A program made the translations under genes and the position numbers. The notes beneath the pieces were generated by a model. The model made no database searches, was not told where the DNA came from, and worked only from the letters and a program-made list of their open reading frames with translations. DNA of 23,146 nucleotides from IMG/VR virus record IMGVR_UViG_3300035670_001284, positions 1 to 23,146 of that record; one strand, given 5' to 3'. Numbering within the stretch: the stretch's first letter is position 1; each line of letters begins with the position of its first letter. This DNA comes from a virus. This document shows positions 8,543 through 13,815 of this stretch, one piece after another.

Positions 8543-8569
8543 ATGACCCCCTCTGAAATACGGGAGTGA
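8543..8569 (+). pseudogene. Truncated 8-codon ORF, possible remnant of a lost gene
   Basis: After the terminator, AAAGGAATCCCC precedes an ATG that opens an eight-residue frame (MTPSEIRE, then TGA). The ribosome binding site and the first residues look like a real gene start, but the frame ends at once. It lies in the last GC-richer DNA before the AT-rich lysis genes. I read it as the start of a downstream gene carried in with the tailspike DNA and then truncated. This is inference; it could be chance. Confidence 0.3.
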
Positions 8570-8609
8570 GACTCGACCATGGAAGGGATGCTGCTTTTAT
8601 AGGTAAGTA

Positions 8610-8672
8610 ATGAATACCACTGACTTAGCTAAAGCTGTGGGGATTAGTTGTCGCCAATCACTAACGGTGTAA
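8610..8672 (+). other. 20-codon leader ORF ending at the endolysin start
   Basis: ATG at 8610 with a moderate AGGTAAG upstream opens MNTTDLAKAVGISCRQSLTV and stops with TAA at 8670-8672, one base before the endolysin ATG. The endolysin itself has only a weak ribosome binding site (ACGGTG), so translation could be coupled through this leader. Its first residues resemble the N-terminus of GH19-type phage endolysins (LAKA-x-GIS), so it may instead be the stump of a replaced endolysin. No homology search was possible. Confidence 0.4.
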
Positions 8673-8673
8673 A

Positions 8674-9246
8674 ATGAAAGCAATCAAAAATAAACTGATT
8701 GCAGCATTTATTGCAGCGGGGCTTAGTGCCCCAGCTGCTTTTGTTGCATATGACCTTAGCCTGCCCGCAGAGGGATTGGTATTACAACCATATTCCGATC
8801 CTGTTGGGTTGAAAACCAAGTGTGTTGGACATCTTGTTCAGAAGGGAGAGAAAATAAAATCTTCCTACACAGAAGATGAGTGCATGGAAATCTTTGCCAA
8901 GGACTGGAAGAAACACTTAAAGCAAATTGATAGTGTTGTTCGTGTCCCCTATGCTTCTGAATGGCAACGTCAAGCTTTGAATGACTTCACCTTCAACCTT
9001 GGTATCAACTCTGTCAAAGGTAGTACCCTTCTCCGTCTTGTCAATCAAGGGAAACACAAAGAAGCTTGTGAGCAATTGACACGATGGGTTTATGCAGGTG
9101 GTAAAAAGCTAAAAGGGTTGGTGATCCGCAGAGAAAAGACAATGCCCTATTGCCTCGGAGAGCTTACACCAGAGAAACAAAAAGAATATAAAGAATTCTT
9201 GGAGCAATATAATGAAATTTCACGAAGATTGGAAAAAGATTCTTAA
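8674..9246 (+). CDS. SAR endolysin, GH24 (T4/P21-type) lysozyme
   Basis: A 190-residue lysozyme that cleaves the peptidoglycan glycan backbone. Residues about 8-26 form a weakly hydrophobic Ala/Gly-rich segment (LIAAFIAAGLSAPAAFVAY) without a signal-peptidase site, typical of a signal-arrest-release anchor. The catalytic triad has exact T4 lysozyme spacing: Glu33, Asp42, Thr48 (T4 E11, D20, T26). Further GH24 features are WQRQALNDFTFNLGIN and the Trp/Gly-rich LTRWVYAGGKKLKGLVIRR. Such enzymes are exported by Sec, stay tethered and inactive, and are released when the membrane is depolarised by a pinholin or holin. It overlaps the holin candidate by 35 bases. Confidence 0.92.
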   Translation: MKAIKNKLIAAFIAAGLSAPAAFVAYDLSLPAEGLVLQPYSDPVGLKTKCVGHLVQKGEKIKSSYTEDECMEIFAKDWKKHLKQIDSVVRVPYASEWQRQALNDFTFNLGINSVKGSTLLRLVNQGKHKEACEQLTRWVYAGGKKLKGLVIRREKTMPYCLGELTPEKQKEYKEFLEQYNEISRRLEKDS

Positions 9247-9442
9247 AACCTACAGCTTTCTCTCCATTGTAGCAAACTTGTTGGTGGCACTATCTGTCAG
9301 TGGGTTGGGTGTGTTAGGCGTTCTATCTTCGCAGATGGCTTTCGGAACTCTGGCTGTTCTGGCATCTATTATCGGGTTGCTTGGTCTGGTTGGTAGGTTC
9401 GTAGATCAGTCTTACGACGATATGAGGGAAGAGGATGAATAG
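9212..9442 (+). CDS. Putative holin, two membrane segments
   Basis: A 76-residue protein with a charged N-terminus (MKFHEDWKKILKTY), two hydrophobic stretches at about 16-38 and 42-62, and an acidic C-terminus (DQSYDDMREEDE). This is the size and topology of class II holins or pinholins. It sits directly after the SAR endolysin and before the spanins, exactly where a holin belongs. Ribosome binding site TTGGAG lies 6 bases before the ATG inside the endolysin gene. Since the endolysin is of the SAR type, this could be a pinholin that only depolarises the membrane. Function is inferred from size, topology and context. Confidence 0.75.
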   Translation: MKFHEDWKKILKTYSFLSIVANLLVALSVSGLGVLGVLSSQMAFGTLAVLASIIGLLGLVGRFVDQSYDDMREEDE

Positions 9443-9836
9443 ACTATTTATCATAATCATAGCTGTTCTACTCTCCCTCACTTCTTTGTTTGGTTATCTC
9501 TCCTACTCATTCTATAGCGACAAAGCAACGCTCAAAGCTGATGTGGATCGTTTAGTGAAAGCTAATGCAACGCTTGTTTCTGATGTAGAAAAGGCTACTA
9601 AATCCTGTCTCATCGTTGATGAAATCAATAGTAAGCACAACGAAGAACAGAAAGCCTTGGATGAGAAGAAAGAAGAGATTGTAAAGCAGATAGATAGCAT
9701 CCCAAAGAAATCTAATCCAACAACTAAGGAATCCTCGGATGTTGAAGAAACTAACGTTGTGGACATTGATGGTGTGTTGCCTCTTGATCTTCAGCGGATG
9801 CTCAACGAAGCCCACCGAAGTGCGATACAGAGATAG
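9435..9836 (+). CDS. i-spanin (Rz-like)
   Basis: A 133-residue inner-membrane spanin subunit. Residues 3-24 form one N-terminal membrane anchor (LFIIIIAVLLSLTSLFGYLS). Residues about 30-85 are a Lys/Glu/Asp-rich coiled coil in the periplasm. The C-terminal part (DLQRMLNEAHRSAIQR) would contact the outer-membrane partner. It overlaps the holin by 8 bases, and the o-spanin gene begins inside it in another frame, the usual Rz/Rz1 arrangement. Spanins fuse inner and outer membranes in the last step of lysis, so the host is Gram-negative. Confidence 0.85.
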   Translation: MNRLFIIIIAVLLSLTSLFGYLSYSFYSDKATLKADVDRLVKANATLVSDVEKATKSCLIVDEINSKHNEEQKALDEKKEEIVKQIDSIPKKSNPTTKESSDVEETNVVDIDGVLPLDLQRMLNEAHRSAIQR

Positions 9837-10026
9837 GGTGCATACAACACCAGATAGTCTTCTTGTTGATCCTTGTGTAGCTAAAGAAGCTGGGTGGTCT
9901 GTTAGAAGCCTCAGTATTGGATATGTAGAGAACACTTCCTGTATTGCTAAATATAAATCCTTGCTTGAGAGACAGAGAGAGCACAAGAAAAAGATAGCGG
10001 AGCTTTATGATGCCGAACAGAAATAA
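9739..10026 (+). CDS. o-spanin lipoprotein (Rz1-like)
   Basis: A 95-residue lipoprotein with a signal peptide (MLKKLTLWTLMVCCLLIFSG) and a lipobox F-S-G-C with the lipidated Cys21. The mature part is short, with STKPTEV at the start and a Lys/Glu-rich helix at the end (SLLERQREHKKKIAELYDAE). The gene starts 98 bases inside the i-spanin gene in a different frame and runs past its end, so this is an overlapping, not embedded, spanin pair. AAGGA lies 8 bases before the ATG. It would reside in the outer membrane and bind the i-spanin. Confidence 0.85.
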   Translation: MLKKLTLWTLMVCCLLIFSGCSTKPTEVRYRDRVHTTPDSLLVDPCVAKEAGWSVRSLSIGYVENTSCIAKYKSLLERQREHKKKIAELYDAEQK

Positions 10027-10345
10027 CCAACCAATAGAAACATCTGCGGTGATTGTAGACAGGCGAATTAACACCTATTGGGAGAGGGCTGCACTTGGCC
10101 TCATGACTATCGTCATGAGCCTTGTAGTGTGGAGTTTTCAAGAGCAAGGAAAGCGTGTGGAAAACCTTGAAGCCAAAGTAATTGCAATGGACAAGGTGAA
10201 AGTTGATCGGGGTGATCTGAAGGAATTGGAAGAGCGCCTTAATTCAAAAATGGATGCTCTAAAGAGCGATATCCTAGCCCGACAAGACCTTTTACAAGCA
10301 AGCATCATCTCTAGACTCGATGTCTACTTTAAGCAGAAGCCGTAA
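10007..10345 (+). CDS. Small membrane protein with coiled coil, unknown function
   Basis: A 112-residue protein I do not recognise. The start is one of two adjacent ATG codons (10007 or 10010) after GCGGAG. A hydrophilic N-terminus of about 25 residues precedes one membrane segment at 28-44 (AALGLMTIVMSLVVWSF), and the rest, about 47-105, is a charged heptad-like helix (VENLEAKVIAMDKVKVDRGD, LEERLNSKMDALKSDI). It overlaps the o-spanin by 20 bases and so belongs to the lysis operon. Possible roles are antiholin, lysis-timing factor or superinfection exclusion; the sequence alone does not decide. Confidence 0.65.
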   Translation: MMPNRNNQPIETSAVIVDRRINTYWERAALGLMTIVMSLVVWSFQEQGKRVENLEAKVIAMDKVKVDRGDLKELEERLNSKMDALKSDILARQDLLQASIISRLDVYFKQKP

Positions 10346-10743
10346 TGGCGTGTAAGGGGACTCCCGTGGGGACGCTATTACAGAATGTTGTAAATTTTGT
10401 TTTTCTGCTCTTAGCTGTCGCCTTACTGATTATTCTTTGGGGCAGCACACAAGATAACGTAGCAGCCAACAATCTACTTGAACAGATTGAGATGGTGAGG
10501 GATGAGAATAGGAAGGTGATTGGAAACAACACCATCTTCCTTGAGAATAAAATCAACACCCTTGCTAAAGTTCAGAATGATTACCAATTCTCTACATCCA
10601 GAAAGATCACATTACTGGAAAATAAAGTAGAGCAGTTGTCTAAGAAAGAGCCTAAACAAAGACTAATCAACAATAACAGTCTACACAACTCGCTCACTAT
10701 CACTGATGTTGCAGTCAAGAGAACAGAAGCTACAAGTGAATAG
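10345..10743 (+). CDS. Small membrane protein with coiled coil, unknown function (second)
   Basis: A 132-residue protein that starts inside the stop codon of the preceding gene (TAATG). One membrane segment at about 14-32 (NVVNFVFLLLAVALLIILW) is followed by a long charged helix (LLEQIEMVRDENRKVIGNN, then SRKITLLENKVEQLSKKEPK). The layout, one N-terminal membrane anchor plus coiled coil, is the same as in the neighbour, although I see no clear sequence identity between the two. It is the last gene before the convergent terminator. Not recognised; it may work with its neighbour as a membrane complex. Confidence 0.65.
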   Translation: MACKGTPVGTLLQNVVNFVFLLLAVALLIILWGSTQDNVAANNLLEQIEMVRDENRKVIGNNTIFLENKINTLAKVQNDYQFSTSRKITLLENKVEQLSKKEPKQRLINNNSLHNSLTITDVAVKRTEATSE

Positions 10744-10767
10744 CTTTGTCAATACAAGAAGAAACTA

Positions 10768-10809
10768 AAAGCCCCGGCAAGAACCTTAAATTGGCTCCTC
10801 CGGGGCTTT
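10768..10809. terminator. Bidirectional terminator between convergent operons
   Basis: AAAGCCCCGG (10768-10777) pairs with CCGGGGCTTT (10800-10809) across a 22-base loop. On the + strand the stem is followed by CTTTT (10810-10814). On the - strand it is followed by TAGTTTC after a run of four T. It sits exactly between the end of the lysis operon (10743) and the end of the - strand operon (10827) and can serve both. Confidence 0.85.
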
Positions 10810-10826
10810 CTTTTGTCTGCGATTTA

Positions 10827-11450
10827 TCACTCTTCAATCACATAGTTTTCGTAGCGTTCAATCAAAGCTTTAGCAACACGAGGGTCAGATTGTTCAGCAG
10901 CAAGAATTTTAGCTTGTTCAAGTTTAAAAGCAAGCCATGCTTTGTGAGCTTCGAGTTCTGTGTCGAAGAGTCCGAGATGTTTCTGCTTTCCTGATCCATC
11001 GCCACACAGCGCCTGAAATTTATTAGCCCCTCTATGCCAGCAGACACCAATCATCAATCGCCCACGAGAAGCATTTCTTTCAGTTACGAACAAATTAACC
11101 TTCTTGTCCACAAAGACACAGGCACGGGGGCTGTATACTTCGTTACCTTGTAGCAACAGGTCTTTATCTAATTGTTTTCCTTCCCAATCTTGCTTTTCCA
11201 TCCAATGTTTAAAGTTTGAAAAGACAAGCCAGTCTTTACAGACAGAGCAGCCAATGTAGGTTGGATACTTTTCTTGCCACTTAGCGGAGTAGCACCGCCG
11301 AAGCATGTCTCTCCATTTACAGTAGAATGGACAAATCCACACAAGTTTCCGCTTTTGTTCACCGTTTTCATAGTTGATCGTTTCACACTTTTCCACAGCA
11401 TAATCTGCATCATTTATTCCAACACCATAGAGTAATTTCTTTTTCTTCAC
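10827..11450 (-). CDS. AP2/HNH-type homing endonuclease-like protein
   Basis: A 207-residue protein with GTG start, supported by AGGAGG overlapping the previous stop. Residues 40-115 show a pattern widespread in phage HNH-like or AP2-associated proteins: W-R-D-M-L-R-R-C-Y, P-T-Y-I-G-C-S-V-C-K-D-W, F-x-x-F-K-H-W, then LDKDLLLQGNEVYSPRACVF. Residues about 135-180 (GVCWHRGANKFQALCGDG, HLGLFDTELEAHKAWLAFKL) match an AP2/ERF-like DNA-binding domain. Such proteins are usually free-standing mobile nucleases in phages. A canonical H-N-H triad is not obvious, so nuclease activity is inferred from the family. It is the last gene before the bidirectional terminator. Confidence 0.7.
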   Translation of the reverse strand: MKKKKLLYGVGINDADYAVEKCETINYENGEQKRKLVWICPFYCKWRDMLRRCYSAKWQEKYPTYIGCSVCKDWLVFSNFKHWMEKQDWEGKQLDKDLLLQGNEVYSPRACVFVDKKVNLFVTERNASRGRLMIGVCWHRGANKFQALCGDGSGKQKHLGLFDTELEAHKAWLAFKLEQAKILAAEQSDPRVAKALIERYENYVIEE

Positions 11451-11460
11451 AACACACCTC

Positions 11461-11961
11461 CTAAAATGGTAATCCTTCTTCGTCGTCCCAACTCGGAGCT
11501 GGAATATAACTCTTTTGTGGGACAGGCTTCTTAGCTACTTTCTTGTCAAGCTTTGTAGAACCAATTATATTTGTCCTGAAAGATTCCATAATCTTACCCT
11601 CTTTATCAAGAATAGCAAGATTTAACTCTCTGTCAAAGATGTAGGAATTACTTCTATGGTTGAATGACATTTTACCTTTCACCGACAAATAGCCGCAGTC
11701 AGCAAGAAGCTTAATAGCTTTGCCGACAGTCTTACGCACGACACAACAAGCAGTTGCTATGTCTTCTTGGTTATCAAAATAGCCATTACCCTGTCCTTTG
11801 AAGAACTTCCATCTATCAAGCATGTAATGAAAGACAAGCTTCTGCACATCAGGGAACTTCTCATATTCTCCCGTGTTTAAGTTGAGAAGGTGTGTTGCTT
11901 TCGTAACATTATGGTATGTCGGAAAATAACTGTCAACTGTTTCTTTGTTTGGCTCGTGCAT
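11461..11961 (-). CDS. Winged-helix-like DNA-binding protein with SSB-like acidic C-tail
   Basis: A 166-residue protein, start supported by GCGAGGAAACC. Residues about 35-100 look like a winged helix of the kind found in plasmid/phage replication and regulatory proteins: helix (VQKLVFHYMLDRW), then NQEDIATACCVVRKTVGKAI and LLADCGYLSVKGK as recognition helix and wing. Residues 125-150 are a Lys/Pro-rich linker and the last residues are SWDDEEGLPF, an acidic tail ending in Pro-Phe. This resembles the tip of bacterial SSB (DDDIPF) that recruits replication and repair proteins. It may therefore bind DNA and dock to SSB-interacting host proteins. Exact family not recognised. It overlaps the preceding small gene by 29 bases. 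Confidence 0.6.
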   Translation of the reverse strand: MHEPNKETVDSYFPTYHNVTKATHLLNLNTGEYEKFPDVQKLVFHYMLDRWKFFKGQGNGYFDNQEDIATACCVVRKTVGKAIKLLADCGYLSVKGKMSFNHRSNSYIFDRELNLAILDKEGKIMESFRTNIIGSTKLDKKVAKKPVPQKSYIPAPSWDDEEGLPF

Positions 11962-12109
11962 TGGTTTCCTCGCTCGGGGATAGTAGTTTACTGAATTTAG
12001 TAATGATTAGATTTGCTGTGTGAGTGGGCGATGAATGACCCATTCTCTCCATTGTAGCAATCAGATTCATCGAAGCTTCCTCACTCAAAGTCACTCGGAC
12101 TTTCTGCAT
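11933..12109 (-). CDS. Small ribbon-helix-helix-like DNA-binding protein
   Basis: I choose the ATG at 12109, preceded by GGGAGGATAAA, giving 58 residues; a longer reading from 12166 has no such signal. The N-terminus MQKVRVTLSEEASMNLIATM followed by ERMGHSSPTHTANLIITKF fits the ribbon-helix-helix (Arc/MetJ/CopG) layout: a short beta strand, helix A, a turn and helix B. Such dimers usually repress promoters. It is the first gene of a three-gene - strand operon and could act on the repeat-containing region just upstream. The C-terminus is hydrophilic and overlaps the next gene by 29 bases. Confidence 0.6.
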   Translation of the reverse strand: MQKVRVTLSEEASMNLIATMERMGHSSPTHTANLIITKFSKLLSPSEETNARAKQRNS

Positions 12110-12110
12110 T

Positions 12111-12176
12111 TTATCCTCCCAATGTAACTTTAATTCCAGCCGGAGTAACCCAAATACCCCTGCCACTGGGAACCAT
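12111..12176 (-). other. Possible 21-codon leader peptide ahead of the RHH gene
   Basis: Downstream of the predicted promoter an ATG at 12176 opens MVPSGRGIWVTPAGIKVTLG plus one Gly and stops with TAA, 1 base before the ATG of the RHH gene. The last codons overlap the strong ribosome binding site of that gene. No clear ribosome binding site precedes the leader ATG, so it may be a coupling peptide or the degraded end of an older gene. Confidence 0.3.
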
Positions 12177-12192
12177 AGTTACAATAGTAAAA

Positions 12193-12221
12193 ATGATATA
12201 TATTAAAAATAATTAAGTAAA
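12193..12221 (-). promoter_or_regulatory. Predicted sigma70-type promoter for the RHH operon
   Basis: On the - strand TTTACT (12221-12216) and TATCAT (12198-12193) are separated by 17 bases, matching 4/6 and 5/6 of the consensus. Surroundings are very AT-rich. It would give a leader of about 75 nt before the ATG at 12109. Confidence 0.5.
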
Positions 12222-12284
12222 AATATAAGAGCTTAGTTTTATTTCAATTTATCCTCTCTCTCCTGAATGTTCGCTACGCTCACA

Positions 12285-12299
12285 CAATACTCCGTATTG
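12285..12299. repeat. Short perfect inverted repeat in the spacer
   Basis: CAATAC-TCC-GTATTG, a 6-bp stem with a 3-base loop. It lies between an inverted pair GCTACGCT (12273-12280) and AGCGTAGC (12343-12350), so a nested structure is possible. It could be an operator or a processing site; nothing in the sequence decides. Confidence 0.4.
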
Positions 12300-12313
12300 G
12301 TGCTCTGCTTTTA

Positions 12314-12356
12314 AAAGCGAAGCTTATATTTTGTTTGTGCAAAGCGTAGCTTATAT
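12314..12356. repeat. Two 16-base near-identical direct repeats
   Basis: AAAGCGAAGCTTATAT (12314-12329) and AAAGCGTAGCTTATAT (12341-12356) differ at one base and are offset by 27 bases. They lie in the non-coding 12110-12396 stretch between the glutaredoxin and RHH genes. Spacing near 2.5 helical turns is not ideal for cooperative binding on one face, but the pair could still be protein binding sites or the remains of a duplication. Confidence 0.6.
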
Positions 12357-12371
12357 GAAAAATAATGGCAA

Positions 12372-12391
12372 CGGGTAAAAGAGTTACACCG
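12372..12391 (-). terminator. Weak terminator-like hairpin after the nrd operon
   Basis: CGGGTAA (12372-12378) pairs with TTAC-A-CCG (12384-12391) with one bulged A and loop AAGAG. In the - direction it is followed by TTGCCATTATTTTTC, which has a short T run after some spacing. It lies just downstream of the glutaredoxin stop and may end the nrdA-nrdB-grx transcript, but the T tract is poor. Confidence 0.35.
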
Positions 12392-12396
12392 GAACC

Positions 12397-12681
12397 TTAC
12401 TCTCCCAAATACTCTTTCAGATTATCAAAGCCACCAATATACTCCATCTCACCTCCATTCACAACAAAGCATTGAGGAATACTGCGTGGAAGAGGAAGTC
12501 CCATATCTTGCATTAGGGTGAATAGCTGGTCACGATATGTGAGAGGTGTCTCACATCCATCTTCTGCTCCGTTGCATTGATCGTAGATATCATAGTATTG
12601 ATAATCTTTCTCTCGCATGTCAAGCAGCATCTTAGTTTTAGTGCAATAGCTGCATTTCTCTCCACCGTACACAATAAACAT
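12397..12681 (-). CDS. Glutaredoxin, reductant for ribonucleotide reductase
   Basis: Start placed at the ATG at 12681, preceded by AAAAGGAGAATAAG, giving 94 residues; a longer frame would run into nrdB. The N-terminal strand MFIVYG leads to the redox motif C10-S-Y-C13, as in glutaredoxins (CPYC). The cis-proline is in RSIPQCFV (Pro69) and GGFDNL near the C-terminus is the glutathione-binding G-G-x-D/N-L motif. The loop with DQCNGAEDGCETP carries two extra cysteines. It would pass electrons to the C-terminal cysteines of NrdA in the cytoplasm. The position directly after nrdA-nrdB supports this. Confidence 0.92.
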   Translation of the reverse strand: MFIVYGGEKCSYCTKTKMLLDMREKDYQYYDIYDQCNGAEDGCETPLTYRDQLFTLMQDMGLPLPRSIPQCFVVNGGEMEYIGGFDNLKEYLGE

Positions 12682-12697
12682 CTTATTCTCCTTTTTA

Positions 12698-13771
12698 TTA
12701 AAAATCAAAATCCAAATCAAGATTCTCAGTATCGTCTTTCACCGACCCAATCTTGTAAGAAGTAATCTGAATCTCTTGTGGAGCTACTTGCATCTTGGAG
12801 CTGTCGATGTATTTATCCATGTAACTGCAAGGATTCTTTTCAATCACTTCAAAGTCAAAGGGAATACCCAGAGCAACATACAAAGGGCGTGCCATGTAAA
12901 GCGTATACTCTTTAAGTAGCCCAGATGTAAGACCGATCACTTGACGACCTTCACTAAACAAGTAGTCAGCATTACTCAGCTCTTGGTTTGTGATAGCATC
13001 CAAAACAGACTTAATATCTGGAGCCAGCTCTTTAAAAGTGTTCACCCACTCAGGACTTTGCTTTAGGATATTAAGAATTGCGTAGTCCATGCGGGTATGC
13101 AGCACTTCATCACGAGCAATCAGGGTTACCAAGCTACCAATCCCCTGAAAGATTCCAGTCTCTGCAATGGCAAACGTGACAGCAAAGCTACTCATAAATG
13201 CAATAGCTTCGAGGGCAAACAGTGCAGCGAATGCCAGAGCAATAGCTTTGCGTTTTTCCTCAATTGTTGCATCCACTGGTAGAGCTTCAAGTTGGTCAAA
13301 AGCTTTAACAATAGCACCACTACGGGAGACAATGTCCATGTTGTTGTACGTGTCACGTAGCACTTGGTTTGGATTAACCACCGTCTGCTTTACAATGTGG
13401 CTGTATGTCCGAGCGTGAATTGTCTCAAAGAAAGACCAAGCGTTAATCAAGCCCTCAAGTTCAGAGTTGGTAACATAACGCATAAGAAGACCCGCAATAG
13501 ACTTGGAGGCCACACTGTCTGCGAGATGTTGCCATGAGATTGTTTTCACCATAAGATCAACAACATCTTTAGGGGCATTCATCATATCCTGTTTGTCTTG
13601 TGTCAGAGACACTTCATTCTCGTTCCAAATCTGGCTGACCTGCTTTTGATACAAGTCTTCAAGTTCGGGGTAAGCAATATTTACTGTGTCAAACAATCCC
13701 AAATCTTCCCCAAGGAATAGTGGGTATTTGTTACTTTCATAACCTTTGTTATTTGCATTAAATACAGACAT
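12698..13771 (-). CDS. nrdB: Ribonucleotide reductase class Ia, beta subunit
   Basis: A 357-residue R2 subunit with the di-iron/tyrosyl radical site intact. By alignment from memory with E. coli NrdB the ligands are Asp85, Glu116, His119, Glu188, Glu222 and His225, and Tyr123 is the radical tyrosine (WSFFETIHARTYSH, LEAIAFMSSF, LIARDEVLH). The spacing Glu188-Glu222 equals E. coli Glu204-Glu238. The acidic C-terminus (ENLDLDFDF) corresponds to the tail that binds the alpha subunit. The start is ATG after AGGAGAGAAAA. It lies 44 bases after nrdA, with a hairpin between them, and 16 bases before grx. Confidence 0.97.
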   Translation of the reverse strand: MSVFNANNKGYESNKYPLFLGEDLGLFDTVNIAYPELEDLYQKQVSQIWNENEVSLTQDKQDMMNAPKDVVDLMVKTISWQHLADSVASKSIAGLLMRYVTNSELEGLINAWSFFETIHARTYSHIVKQTVVNPNQVLRDTYNNMDIVSRSGAIVKAFDQLEALPVDATIEEKRKAIALAFAALFALEAIAFMSSFAVTFAIAETGIFQGIGSLVTLIARDEVLHTRMDYAILNILKQSPEWVNTFKELAPDIKSVLDAITNQELSNADYLFSEGRQVIGLTSGLLKEYTLYMARPLYVALGIPFDFEVIEKNPCSYMDKYIDSSKMQVAPQEIQITSYKIGSVKDDTENLDLDFDF

Positions 13772-13782
13772 TTTTCTCTCCT

Positions 13783-13808
13783 AAATAAAGGGGCATATTT
13801 CAGCCCCT
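13783..13808 (-). terminator. Intercistronic hairpin between nrdA and nrdB
   Basis: On the - strand AGGGGC (13808-13803), loop TGAAATAT, GCCCCT (13794-13789), then TTATTT. The 6-bp GC-rich stem and partial T tract look like a weak terminator or mRNA-stabilising hairpin placed between the two subunit genes, just ahead of the nrdB ribosome binding site. It could set the alpha/beta ratio. Confidence 0.5.
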
Positions 13809-13815
13809 ATCTTAC

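Noticed and set aside
8640-8680. Promoter TTGTCG-16-TAAAAT in front of the endolysin
   Set aside because: The -10 hexamer overlaps the endolysin ATG, so the transcript would start inside the gene.
10746-10994. An 82-codon + strand frame after the lysis operon
   Set aside because: It runs through the bidirectional terminator and lies antisense to the end of the AP2/HNH-type gene; composition is not protein-like.
11933-12166. Longer 77-residue version of the RHH-like protein
   Set aside because: The extra N-terminus lacks a ribosome binding site, while GGGAGGATAAA precedes the internal ATG at 12109.
12397-12720. Longer 107-residue version of the glutaredoxin
   Set aside because: It would overlap the nrdB end and adds a Lys/Asn-rich extension; AAGGAG before the ATG at 12681 gives the normal family length.
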